This document shows, in pieces, positions 45,033-52,804 of a stretch of DNA of 64,000 bases. Positions within the stretch are counted from its first letter, which is position 1. Each line of letters begins with the position of its first letter. Made by a program: the position numbers and the translations under genes. The notes under the pieces were generated by a model that worked only from the letters and a program-made list of their open reading frames with translations, did not search any database and was not told the origin of the DNA. The DNA comes from a virus, in the IMG/VR virus record IMGVR_UViG_3300042991_000236, positions 1 through 64,000 of that record. One strand, 5' to 3'.

Positions 45033-46376
45033 TCAGTAGCAATACCGATCCGGAAGATATCCGTAGCAGACCACTTGTTTGGCTGCCCGGGTTACGCCTA
45101 CATAAATCAATCTGGCTACGTCAGTCGCACTCCAGTTCCTACCAATATCGGCCAGATCCAAGAATACTGTTTCGTAAGTACTTCCCTGTGATTTATGGAT
45201 AGAACTTGAGTACACGGCTCTGAGATCGAACCAGTTCTCCTTGATCTCGAAGAATTTCTTCCACAAGGTTTTATCATCCTTGGCTTTAGCAGCCAGGTCT
45301 TTCATCAGATCCTTTGCGTCCTGAAAGTTATCAGGCATGAAGCTTACATAGGTGTCGTCTATCTCGATCATACGACCGAGGACTCCATACACAACTGTAG
45401 GTTGAGGGTTGATATGAGTGATGGTTACTTCGGAGTCTACAGACCTTGTATAGCTGCCATTTTCCTTGATGAATTCATTGGTGACTACAACCTCACCAAC
45501 TTCGAATCCAAGAGGTAAATTTAAAGCCTGTCTGATATGGTTGTTGTATTCCTGAACTCTTTCATTTGTCCAGGCCAGAACCTTGCTGGTAGAGGTATCC
45601 CAGTGAGGGTGTTTGAATGATGATTCGATCATAGTTTGAAAGGTAGGCCCCTTGACATGAATGACATCATGATTATTAAATTGGATCGGTTGAAATTTAC
45701 CAGTCTCAACTGTCCGTCTGAACTGAGTTCCTGTAGCCAGAATATGACCAGCATTACGGACAATTTCATCCAGGGATACCTTCGTACAATTTAACGCATC
45801 CATAGCAGAGAAACTCTGTCCTACCGGTGCCAACTGATATTTGTCCCCTATGTAGACAATCTTGGTTCGAGGATTATTGGTCAGGGTACTGCAGATAATC
45901 TCGTGCAACTCTTCACTGATGAAGGAAGCTTCGTCAACAAAGACCAGTGGTATAACATTGTCGAATACCGATAGAGGAGTCACACCGCCATTGGTAAATG
46001 TCAGATTGGTTTTACCGGTCTTATAATCATTGGTGACCTTGAGACCTAGCAGTGAGTAGATCGTATTGAGCTGGATATCTGAACGCATAGCCATCAGATC
46101 TGAAAGGAAATCATCGATCACATTGACAGCCTTATTGGTAGTCGCTGTGATCTTGATATCAAACTCTTTCACTTCTTTCTGGAGCAGAAGGCAGTAGGCT
46201 TTATACTTGGCATAGAAAGTCTCGAGTAGGTACTTGATCAAGAAACTCTTGCCAGTACCTGCTGCTCCCTGTATGACCAGGAAGTTCTCATCGCTAACCA
46301 AGAAATCCAGAAAAGCATTATTGGCTTTCTGTTGATCCTGGGTGAGTATTATTTTAGAAAGATTTTGGTTCGTCAT
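45033..46376 (-). CDS. SF1 DNA helicase (Dda/RecD-like; N4 gp37-like)
   Basis: 447 residues. Motifs in order: Q-like LTQDQQKANNAF, Walker A IQGAAGTGKSFLIK, Ia ITATTNKAVNV, Walker B VFVDEASFISEEL, motif III IVYIGDKYQLAPVG, motif V/VI YSSSIHKSQGSTYETVFLD and YVGVTRAAKQVV. This is a complete Dda/RecD2-type 5'-3' helicase that can drive replication fork or recombination unwinding. I take the second of two adjacent ATGs (46376) because the SD GGGAG is six bases before it. Confidence 0.85.
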   Translation of the reverse strand: MTNQNLSKIILTQDQQKANNAFLDFLVSDENFLVIQGAAGTGKSFLIKYLLETFYAKYKAYCLLLQKEVKEFDIKITATTNKAVNVIDDFLSDLMAMRSDIQLNTIYSLLGLKVTNDYKTGKTNLTFTNGGVTPLSVFDNVIPLVFVDEASFISEELHEIICSTLTNNPRTKIVYIGDKYQLAPVGQSFSAMDALNCTKVSLDEIVRNAGHILATGTQFRRTVETGKFQPIQFNNHDVIHVKGPTFQTMIESSFKHPHWDTSTSKVLAWTNERVQEYNNHIRQALNLPLGFEVGEVVVTNEFIKENGSYTRSVDSEVTITHINPQPTVVYGVLGRMIEIDDTYVSFMPDNFQDAKDLMKDLAAKAKDDKTLWKKFFEIKENWFDLRAVYSSSIHKSQGSTYETVFLDLADIGRNWSATDVARLIYVGVTRAAKQVVCYGYLPDRYCY

Positions 46377-46638
46377 CATGTACTCCCAGTAGTTTAATCA
46401 TTTTTTGTTCACGATATTCTTTTTGAGAAATGGTGCAAACATCTAATTCAGGCACCTTATCAATGAATTTAATAGGAGTTCCAGAATACTTTTTATCTAT
46501 GGCTTCGGCTCTTTCCAGACAGGCGAGTAAAGCTACACCATCTTTGTAAGGTAAGATTATATTGAAGCTATAATCAAAGCTGATGGTCATATAGCTCACG
46601 ACAGTATCTATTTCCGCATTGGTAATTGTTTTAGCCAT
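46354..46638 (-). CDS. Unknown protein (94 aa)
   Basis: 94 residues overlapping the helicase start by 23 bases. N-terminal strands (FDYSFNIILPYKDGVALLAC) are followed by a charged helix. No SD-strength match upstream of ATG 46638 beyond GGGGGG. No family recognised. Confidence 0.55.
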   Translation of the reverse strand: MAKTITNAEIDTVVSYMTISFDYSFNIILPYKDGVALLACLERAEAIDKKYSGTPIKFIDKVPELDVCTISQKEYREQKMIKLLGVHDDEPKSF

Positions 46639-46655
46639 GGTGTACCCCCCGTTAT

Positions 46656-47399
46656 TTAAACAGGTGTACCAAGGAGGTCACCCATACTTTCTTTTTGATG
46701 TTGCTCTCTGGTTATAACCAAATGCTCTTCACCATTGGAGCACAGAAAATAAACAGTATCATCCTCGCTCACACGGATAGTTCCATGTTTGTCAGCTTCA
46801 TGCAGAAACGTAATGGCAATAGGATATGATCCTTGAGCCAAAGTCAGATACCGTTTAAGGTTATCTCTTATCTTAGCTATGCCGGTAAGAACTTCATTGG
46901 CATATTGCTTTTTGGTTTCAAATTCAGTGATAATGGACTGGCGTTCTTTAAGAACAGACTGGTACTCTGAATCTTTTTCTTTCCAGTCGGCTAGCAATTT
47001 AGCTGTGCGCCCTACGTCATCTTTTATCAAAGCAAATGCTTCAGGAGTGTACGCAGGAATGCTTTTTATCTCTGGCCAATAGTATCCATCTCGTTCCATT
47101 GGTTTCATTACCTGAACGCTACTAGAGCTTTCTACAGCATAGATCCCTTTACAGACCATGGCATCAATAACATCCTGGGCATCGGTGACTGTTCTAAATC
47201 CCCAGTTGCCAACCTTATACAACATTGCATCAGGTTTACTACCAGCTGCGTCAGGTTTTGATCCTGGATGATCTGGAAGCAAACTGACGCCGGCATGAGC
47301 ACACTCTAGGTCGATGATTTGACGGTACTCTTCTGAATTATAGGATATGGTAATAAGCTCCTGAAAGGTAAGCTCTGATAATCGTTTTATGGGTTTCAT
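46656..47399 (-). CDS. Unknown protein (247 aa)
   Basis: 247 residues. Residues ~45-58 hold a direct repeat GSKPDA-x-GSKPDA. A coiled coil occupies ~125-190 (KEKDSEYQSVLKERQSIITE). The C-terminal part is strand-rich with EEHLVITREQHQ. It lies between the helicase block and the VWA protein, with SD GAGGAAACC. I do not recognise it. Confidence 0.55.
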   Translation of the reverse strand: MKPIKRLSELTFQELITISYNSEEYRQIIDLECAHAGVSLLPDHPGSKPDAAGSKPDAMLYKVGNWGFRTVTDAQDVIDAMVCKGIYAVESSSSVQVMKPMERDGYYWPEIKSIPAYTPEAFALIKDDVGRTAKLLADWKEKDSEYQSVLKERQSIITEFETKKQYANEVLTGIAKIRDNLKRYLTLAQGSYPIAITFLHEADKHGTIRVSEDDTVYFLCSNGEEHLVITREQHQKESMGDLLGTPV

Positions 47400-47407
47400 G
47401 GTTTCCT

Positions 47408-48574
47408 CTATTTCTTTTTGATGTTGTAGTGAATGGTTCTTCCATGATCACATGTCCATTTTGGATCATCATGGATAATCCATAGGATTGGGATATTCGG
47501 ATTTACTGGTTTGGTTTTGGTGAACTCACCATCAGTGAATACCAGAATCAGAGTTGGCCGATGTTCTGCTACCCAATCATGAACTGGTTGGATCCTTGTT
47601 CCTCCACGGCCAACAAACTTCAATTCCTTGAACGGGTTCTGATCATCTCTCAATTCCTGTGTACTCTTCAGGACAGTATTGAAGTCGATGACAGTTATCT
47701 TCTTTGGATGCATAGACTGTTGGATCTCAGCGATCTTGGAAATGAACACGTTGAATTCATCGTCAGATACGGAGCTGGATGAGTCAACAGCAATAGCTAT
47801 ATGAGGCAATGCTTCTGAGTGAGCCACCGGCATATAGTGAGCCGGCAGGAATCTTTTGTTTGGACGACGAAATGAATAGTCATCCTTGGCGAAATCGGTC
47901 AGGTAGTTCTGGAGAATCACATGCCAGGGGAGTGGCGGATTAAGAGTATTTGCCAACTCGATCTCTACTTCTCCCGGGATGCTCCCTGGTTCCTGCTTGG
48001 CCATCTTTGCTTGAGTGGCAGCGCGCAGTATGATCGTAGTTACCTCATCCTGAGTTACAGGATCTGTCCCTGATGCAGCCTGATCCGGATATGATACATC
48101 GCCACCATTCATTGGATTGGAACCGCACTTGGCTAGGATATTGGCTTTCTCCTGCTCGTTCTTTTTAACCAGGATGTCATAGACTGCTTCGGTAGTCATT
48201 CCATCATACTTGGCGTCTATCAGACCACCTTTAGGTAACGAGTATTTGGCTTTAGACAAGAACCCATTTATAACATAGTCAGCGGCAATATTCCACCATT
48301 GTGGATCTCTGGTACCGATTCGATGCATATGGTCAAAAGCTACATGAAGAACCTCATGTGCAAGAAGACCGATCCGTTCATTGGGTGTAAGGTCATTAAA
48401 GAAGTTCGGATTTATAAGAAGGGATCTGCCATCAGTCGCAGCTGTAGGACAGTCCTCAGTGATTGCTTGTTTGAGAGAGAAAAGAATAGTCGTGTAATAT
48501 ACAGTCGATTTCATCATCATCATAGTAATTTTAGCTATTTTTAAAGCATCTGTTGCGTCTGTGAGTATTGACAT
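47408..48574 (-). CDS. VWA-like protein with metallopeptidase domain (N4 gp25-like)
   Basis: 388 residues. The N-terminal half is a DUF2201-type putative metallopeptidase domain with LLAHEVLHVAFDH (HExxH). The C-terminal half is a VWA-like domain with the MIDAS signature DSSSSV (residues ~255-260), later GGGTRI-type GRGGTRIQPV and LVFTDGEF. Such proteins pair with MoxR ATPases, and the MoxR-like gene lies at 50007-51883, as N4 gp24/gp25 do. The pair may act as a metal-cofactor chaperone or host-remodelling system. ATG 48574 follows SD AGGAG; a longer frame has no SD. Confidence 0.8.
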   Translation of the reverse strand: MSILTDATDALKIAKITMMMMKSTVYYTTILFSLKQAITEDCPTAATDGRSLLINPNFFNDLTPNERIGLLAHEVLHVAFDHMHRIGTRDPQWWNIAADYVINGFLSKAKYSLPKGGLIDAKYDGMTTEAVYDILVKKNEQEKANILAKCGSNPMNGGDVSYPDQAASGTDPVTQDEVTTIILRAATQAKMAKQEPGSIPGEVEIELANTLNPPLPWHVILQNYLTDFAKDDYSFRRPNKRFLPAHYMPVAHSEALPHIAIAVDSSSSVSDDEFNVFISKIAEIQQSMHPKKITVIDFNTVLKSTQELRDDQNPFKELKFVGRGGTRIQPVHDWVAEHRPTLILVFTDGEFTKTKPVNPNIPILWIIHDDPKWTCDHGRTIHYNIKKK

Positions 48575-48611
48575 GAATTCTCCTATAAAGTATCGCTTTG
48601 AATAAATCAAA

Positions 48612-48710
48612 TCAGTGGCCGGAGGCCGCTTTTAACTCTTTACGAGTTTTACCACATCGAGCACATTTTGCCTTGTCCTTTGGAATCTTATTTCCACAAG
48701 TACATTTCAT
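48612..48710 (-). CDS. Zinc-ribbon microprotein (32 aa)
   Basis: 32 residues with two CxC/CxxC pairs (MKCTCGNKIP, KCARCGKTRK), a minimal zinc ribbon. SD AAAGGAA precedes ATG 48710. The last codons and stop lie in the GGA-loop hairpin at 48614-48630. Confidence 0.6.
   Translation of the reverse strand: MKCTCGNKIPKDKAKCARCGKTRKELKAASGH
48614..48630 (-). promoter_or_regulatory. GGA-loop hairpin, candidate virion RNA polymerase promoter
   Basis: AGTGGCC-GGA-GGCCGCT on the + strand forms a 7-bp stem (one T-G) with a GGA loop, 40 bases before the VWA gene start at 48574. Same loop and orientation as the hairpins at 36910, 52383 and 56792. It could also act as a weak terminator: the - strand continues TGATTTGATTTATT. 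Confidence 0.45.
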
Positions 48711-48985
48711 GATTGGTTTCCTTTAGCTTTAGCAATAGCTGAATTTGCATCATCAATAGCTTTCTGCCATTTACCACCTACTTCTCCATAAGTATTTATT
48801 GCTAAATCAGCTGTTGCTTGCATATGTAATACAGTCTGTTCCAACGCTTCAAGAAGATCCGGAGCTGCAGCGATTAAACGAGCATCATCTGGAGTATATG
48901 CTGCTGCAATGAATCTTCCTTCAGAATTTAATACTCCCCCAGACGACCAATCTTTACGTTTCCATGGTCCTGGTGAATGACTCAT
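48707..48985 (-). CDS. Conserved phage protein (HSPGPW...DARLIAAAPDLL family)
   Basis: 92 residues with the familiar phage signature SHSPGPWKRKD at the start and YTPDDARLIAAAPDLLEALE in the middle, then a C-terminal helix. This family is widespread in phages and has no known function. Its start overlaps the previous stop (ATGA) and its stop overlaps the next start. Confidence 0.75.
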   Translation of the reverse strand: MSHSPGPWKRKDWSSGGVLNSEGRFIAAAYTPDDARLIAAAPDLLEALEQTVLHMQATADLAINTYGEVGGKWQKAIDDANSAIAKAKGNQS

Positions 48986-49254
48986 TTTAGTTCTCCTTCT
49001 GGATTACTATGGTTGATAATTTCATGTGCATGAATTGACTGCATCAGATCATTTTCTTCTTGGTTCAATCTAAGTGTTTCAATATACTCTTCATATGTCT
49101 TTTCATTGATATAGAAGAACCACTCTTCCTTGGTGTAATTGATTCCATCATGATGATGGCTGCCACATTTAAGACAGTAAAAATGAGGAACTTTAGGTTC
49201 CTCTGATTTTCGGTAATAACTGAAGTTACTCATTTCTCTGCCACAACATTCCAT
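48982..49254 (-). CDS. Zinc-knuckle protein (90 aa)
   Basis: 90 residues from ATG 49254 (SD AAGGAAG). It starts MECCGREMSNF and has YCLKCGSHHHDGI, giving two Cys pairs plus His residues for zinc binding. A charged helix follows. A longer frame upstream is Ser/Lys-rich and lacks an SD. Function unknown. Confidence 0.55.
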   Translation of the reverse strand: MECCGREMSNFSYYRKSEEPKVPHFYCLKCGSHHHDGINYTKEEWFFYINEKTYEEYIETLRLNQEENDLMQSIHAHEIINHSNPEGELK

Positions 49255-49270
49255 ACTGGTACTTCCTTGG

Positions 49271-49645
49271 TTAGATTTTGATGAATGATGCTTTGACTTT
49301 CTCGATGAGAGAGACGACATCCGGGCTGTCCATCTGTGCTATGACCAGAGCATTGAAGATCTCATTGTCATACCGGTAAGGAACATTTACTTCAGTCTGA
49401 TTCTTACGCATTGACCTGGTAATATCACTTACTGTCAGCTTGGTCAGATCAGTATGCTTGCGAGCAATATACTCACGAAGGGCATTGTTCATAGTTTTAA
49501 CAGCTTTGATGGCCAATACAGCTGCAGGTTTATTCTGCTCATCCTGGATTATATCCAGTTCTTTCTGTTTACTCTCAGCAGCCTCCTTCAGTTCAGATAT
49601 GATACGAGCAGACAATGCAACCAGTTCTGTTTTATTCAATTTCAT
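49271..49645 (-). CDS. Unknown helical protein (124 aa)
   Basis: 124 residues from ATG 49645 (SD AAGGAG). The N-terminal ~60 residues form a coiled coil (RIISELKEAAESKQKELDII). The rest is helical with no motif. It lies downstream of the structured element at 49684-49774. Confidence 0.55.
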   Translation of the reverse strand: MKLNKTELVALSARIISELKEAAESKQKELDIIQDEQNKPAAVLAIKAVKTMNNALREYIARKHTDLTKLTVSDITRSMRKNQTEVNVPYRYDNEIFNALVIAQMDSPDVVSLIEKVKASFIKI

Positions 49646-49683
49646 TTGTTTCTCCTTGGTTATTTGATTTGGTTTATCGCCTT

Positions 49684-49774
49684 GCTGCCTACGGGATTTC
49701 CTCACTCATAATTAAAGTACCGTCGCTGGAAGCTCGGGTACTTTAATTCTTCGCTCGAAAATACCTACGGCAGC
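49684..49774 (-). other. Structured element E: 12-bp stem inside a GCTGCC/GGCAGC stem
   Basis: AATTAAAGTACC (49710-49721) pairs perfectly with GGTACTTTAATT (49737-49748) around a 15-base loop. An outer stem GCTGCC (49684-49689)/GGCAGC (49769-49774) closes the element with ~20-base internal arms. It lies between two genes and is not followed by a U tract, so a structured RNA or DNA element is more likely than a terminator. Confidence 0.55.
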
Positions 49775-49777
49775 CGG

Positions 49778-49975
49778 CTAGGAATAGTAACAGATCAAAT
49801 GAGTGGCATCTTTAGGTATGTCTTCTACCTTAATAATAACCTCATATTTGCTGTCAATTATGGTAGGAATATCGACCATGTTTTCTTTGTCACATGTATC
49901 CACACTAGGACAAATCTCAAAGTTGTCATTCTCAAGAAGTTTCAACTCTTTTACACCTACTACCCAAACATCCAT
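49778..49975 (-). CDS. Unknown small protein (65 aa)
   Basis: 65 residues, strand-rich and acidic, with two Cys (CPSVDTC) and a VIIKVEDIPKDATHLICYY ending. ATG 49975 has AGGA upstream. It could bind a partner protein. No family recognised. Confidence 0.5.
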   Translation of the reverse strand: MDVWVVGVKELKLLENDNFEICPSVDTCDKENMVDIPTIIDSKYEVIIKVEDIPKDATHLICYYS

Positions 49976-50006
49976 TCCTATGACACACCCCTTTATTAAA
50001 GTTTAT

Positions 50007-51883
50007 TTAAAAAATCTCGGAGGCAACCGCATGTGCCCAGTCTCTAATCGCAGGAACTTGAAGAAGTTCTTTCTTACGCTTGAGAGCTGCACGAATCGAT
50101 GTGGTACCGAATTCAAGTGGGAGCCTCTGTATGTACTTCATCAGAGCATCAGCACCCGCCTCGTCGATATATGACGCAACCATGTGGGATAGTGCATAAA
50201 GCAGAGCTGGATCTTCAGGTATGGTCATTCCTGTAGGATCTCTTTTGATGTCATTAATATTTGGCAGTGAAGAGCAGTAGCTCAGGTATGCATTGAACTC
50301 GTGAGCTATGCCGGCTGACAAGGTACCGATGAGAATGTCGAGAAGACCTGGAGTTACATCTTTCCCCTTGATCAGCTTAGAGGCAAATTCCCAAGTCCTG
50401 GGGCATGCAAAGGTAGAGTCATTATGATTTGGATCAAAGTTGTGAAGATGTTCAGGTCGGCCTTCCATATAGCTGACGATTCGGTGATCGATTCCGTTAC
50501 CGGTAGCCCACTCAATCCAGAGGCGCGCATCAACATCGAGTTCAAGATGAACCAAGCGTGATTGCATAGCTGTGCTCATGCGATTGACTATGGCGCCATC
50601 TGAAGCTTTGTTGCCAGCGCAGACTATCGCTACATTCTTATGTAGATGGTGGACACCTACCATTCTGTCTAATACTAATTTATACCTTATGTTCAATTGA
50701 GGTCGTTATTCTCAATTCGCACCATTACGTGCAGCTACATATTTCTATGCAGAGCAGACTATATCAACCTCTTCAGCGCATCTGTTAAGAGGGTTACCGT
50801 TTCGAGCCACTTGGCCCTACTCCCTTTCGGGATAGTCGTTGGACATTTAAGGAAAATTACGATTACGTGAAGTATCATTTATATTATCTAAAAGAGTATC
50901 GACATAATGGGCAGCTTCTTCTTCTGTATGGAAAGTTTTCCATCCATAAGAACTTTTTCCATCATGTCTGATAGATGCAGCCCATCGTTTACACGCTTTT
51001 GGATTTTTCACGTAAGTTACATTATTAAATCTCGATTTACCCATCTTAGTTTTTAAACCAGTTCTTACTGCATGTAACTGATTATGAGAACCATTGGATA
51101 TTTCTAAATTGGTGGCAGCATTGTTTTGCTTGTTACCATCAATATGATTCAATTCAGTACTTTGACAAAAATTTGGTATAAATGCTGTAGCAACCAATTG
51201 ATGAACAGAAAATGTTTTAGGATTATCACCTAATGACAAGCCAATTATAGAATAACCACGACGATTTATTTGTTGTCGAAGTATCTTACCATTCACCATT
51301 TTTACACAATTGTTTCTACATAAAACTTGTCTGGTTACGCTACGAATATTTCCTAGATTTGATACTTCGTACATACCAGTAAAGTCTTTAACATCTTTCC
51401 AAATTTCAGTCATAAATTCTCCTATTTAGTAACGGATTGTCTTTATGCTTGTACTGTACTATAAACTAATACAGGCGTCTACAAGATAATAAGAGTTCCC
51501 CATTTTAGGTAACTTTAGACCCAGGATTTCTCCTGTGAATGCCTATGTTGTTAAGCGGCTGCTTGCACGGCCAGAGGAGCTGATGGGAATTCATCCAAGA
51601 ATAGCAACCAGCCATCATAACCTGGTGGTGGTGTGTCCAGACCCTGGAGAGGGAAGTGAGCTGGCGGAGCATAGCCCATACGAGCACCGTCATGCGTAGG
51701 GAATCCGCAGAGATCCGTTGGGTCACACTGGGACAGTCGAAGATCGATAACCCAAAGTTTGAACTGTTTGGCTATGAATCGTAGGATGTCCGATTTACCA
51801 ATTCCAGGTGAACCAATAATATTAGGTACAAGACCAGCTGCCAGAATTTCTACTACTGCTTCTTGTAAAGCTTTTGCGTTCAT
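50007..51883 (-). CDS. MoxR-type AAA+ ATPase (N4 gp24-like), interrupted by a group I intron
   Basis: Exon 1 is 51883-51554 (110 codons) with Walker A IIGSPGIGKSDI and Walker B LLFLDEFPSAPLAVQAAA. Exon 2 is 50684-50007 (225 codons), beginning YKLVLDRMVGVHHLH with sensor 1 VAIVCAGNKASDGA and an Arg-finger region SRLVHLELD. Spliced, the 335-residue protein is a complete MoxR-type AAA+ ATPase. Such ATPases work with VWA proteins, here the product of 47408-48574. Both partners are conserved in N4-like phages. The intron lies right after the Walker B/motif region, a typical conserved target. Confidence 0.85.
50685..51553 (-). mobile_element. Group I intron with HNH gene in the MoxR-type ATPase
   Basis: The 869-base insertion begins after GCT (51554) and ends in G before TAT (50684), which restores the frame. 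A P7 pairing is visible: GACTAT in CAACGACTATCC (near 50839-50829) with ATAGTC in GATATAGTCTG (near 50766-50756). Between them are CCCGAAAGGG and a P8-like CCTCTT/AAGAGG hairpin. The last base is G and the exon ends in T, as group I introns require. The HNH gene occupies 50847-51413. P1 and P3-P6 were not fully assigned by eye, so the exact splice points carry a few bases of uncertainty. Confidence 0.82.
50847..51413 (-). CDS. Intron-encoded HNH homing endonuclease (NUMOD4-HNH)
   Basis: 188 residues. The N-terminal NUMOD4 motif (EIWKDVKDFTGMYEVSNLGN) precedes the HNH core (FSVHQLVATAFIPNF, then LNHIDGNKQNNAATNLEI and SHNQLHAVRTG), and an AP2-like C-terminal part follows (NVTYVKNPKACKRWAASIRH). 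It lies wholly inside the group I intron and should cut intron-less alleles of the ATPase gene. SD AGGAG precedes ATG 51413. Confidence 0.9.
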   Translation of the reverse strand: MTEIWKDVKDFTGMYEVSNLGNIRSVTRQVLCRNNCVKMVNGKILRQQINRRGYSIIGLSLGDNPKTFSVHQLVATAFIPNFCQSTELNHIDGNKQNNAATNLEISNGSHNQLHAVRTGLKTKMGKSRFNNVTYVKNPKACKRWAASIRHDGKSSYGWKTFHTEEEAAHYVDTLLDNINDTSRNRNFP

Positions 51884-52236
51884 TTGTTCAATTTCTCCTT
51901 ATGTAAATATTTGTATAGTTCACTAGCAAAACAATCTGGATTTATATAATCAGAGGGCAGACAAACATTATTTTGTACAAAAAAATATTCATCATCTGGT
52001 GGAGCTAAACACCAAAGGGACATAACGAAAAGTTTCCACCAATCTTGTGTTTGAGACCATCTCCAAAGTTTTCCAAAACCAGACCATGAGGAAAAAGTGT
52101 GATTCTCCACGTCAAAATCAAAATAACGTGGATCGTTGTTTCTTCCACAATGTTTACAATCAGTTTGACCTGGACCTGATTCATGCCAGCATTCACCCAT
52201 AGCTTCAGTTAGAAACTTATCTCTTTTCTGGTTCAT
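51880..52236 (-). CDS. Conserved phage protein of unknown function (118 aa)
   Basis: 118 residues from ATG 52236 (SD AAGGA). The pattern MGECWHE, a CKHCG pair, then FSSWSGFGKLWRWSQTQDWW is common in phage early/middle proteins and has no known function. The Cys pair plus His suggest a zinc site. Its stop overlaps the ATPase start (ATGA). Confidence 0.6.
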   Translation of the reverse strand: MNQKRDKFLTEAMGECWHESGPGQTDCKHCGRNNDPRYFDFDVENHTFSSWSGFGKLWRWSQTQDWWKLFVMSLWCLAPPDDEYFFVQNNVCLPSDYINPDCFASELYKYLHKEKLNK

Positions 52237-52360
52237 CACTTATCCTTTTAAATTCCCATGTGAAATAACATCCACCATGACAAACTCTTATTGCTTTGTA
52301 CCCTGGTGGTACTCTTGGTGGGGTTGATTGTTGTTTTCTTAAAATTTGATTCTGAATCAT
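52217..52360 (-). CDS. Small protein (47 aa)
   Basis: 47 residues, Pro/Gln-rich at first (KQQSTPPRVPPGYK), then VCHGGCYFTWEF with a Cys pair. SD AAGGAG before ATG 52360. It overlaps the start of the next gene by 20 bases. Function unknown. Confidence 0.5.
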   Translation of the reverse strand: MIQNQILRKQQSTPPRVPPGYKAIRVCHGGCYFTWEFKRISDEPEKR

Positions 52361-52382
52361 ACATACTCCTTTTGTACAAAAC

Positions 52383-52395
52383 TCGCCGGAGGCGA
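52383..52395 (-). promoter_or_regulatory. GGA-loop hairpin, candidate virion RNA polymerase promoter
   Basis: TCGCC-GGA-GGCGA on the + strand forms a 5-bp stem with a GGA loop, right after a stop codon and 23 bases before the next start. The template base 12 positions from the loop centre is C (52377), preceded by an A-rich spacer, which resembles the layout of N4 promoter P2 as I recall it. On the - strand it is followed by GTTTTG, so a weak terminator is possible. Confidence 0.5.
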
Positions 52396-52623
52396 TTACT
52401 CCTCTGGAACTACTGATTGGATTTTACATCCACAATGTCGGGATCTGCCCTCACGTAGAGAGGCGTACCACATATCTTTTTCAACACCGCAGAGACATTT
52501 AGCCAGAACATAGCCTTTCTTGTTGGAATGGCCGATTACAGTCCAGGCATAGTACATTTCACCTACTCGATTCTTTCTACAACTGTCTGGTGCTAGTGCT
52601 CCCCATCGTTTAGAGGATCCCAT
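52396..52623 (-). CDS. Orphan zinc domain of an HNH/AP2 homing endonuclease
   Basis: 75 residues resembling only the N-terminal Cys domain of AP2/HNH endonucleases: RVGEMYYAWTVIGHSNKKGY, then CLCGVEKDMWYASLREGRSR and HCGCK. The complete endonuclease at 58815-59486 has the same domain at its start. No HNH or AP2 part follows, so it is a remnant or a stand-alone DNA-binding domain. Likely start ATG 52623, overlapping the previous gene. Confidence 0.55.
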   Translation of the reverse strand: MGSSKRWGALAPDSCRKNRVGEMYYAWTVIGHSNKKGYVLAKCLCGVEKDMWYASLREGRSRHCGCKIQSVVPEE

Positions 52624-52804
52624 CACGCCACCCAATCCTTTTTGAAATCTCAGGTGTAAACCAGCCTTTTGATATAAAAGAATCCCGGAAGTATGTACCA
52701 GTGTCTCCTTGAAGCAAAGGTTCACCTGGTTTAGCAAACCGCCATATACGAGCCATTTCTTCTTGAGTCATGGCATCTATTATTGCTTTCTGTTCAGGTG
52801 TCAT
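52610..52804 (-). CDS. Small phage protein (64 aa)
   Basis: 64 residues with MTQEEMARIWRFAKPGEPLL and FISKGWFTPEISKRIGW, a pattern I associate with short phage proteins of unknown role. Its start overlaps the ligase stop (ATGA) with SD GGGGAGGG. Its end overlaps the next gene. Confidence 0.6.
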   Translation of the reverse strand: MTPEQKAIIDAMTQEEMARIWRFAKPGEPLLQGDTGTYFRDSFISKGWFTPEISKRIGWRDGIL

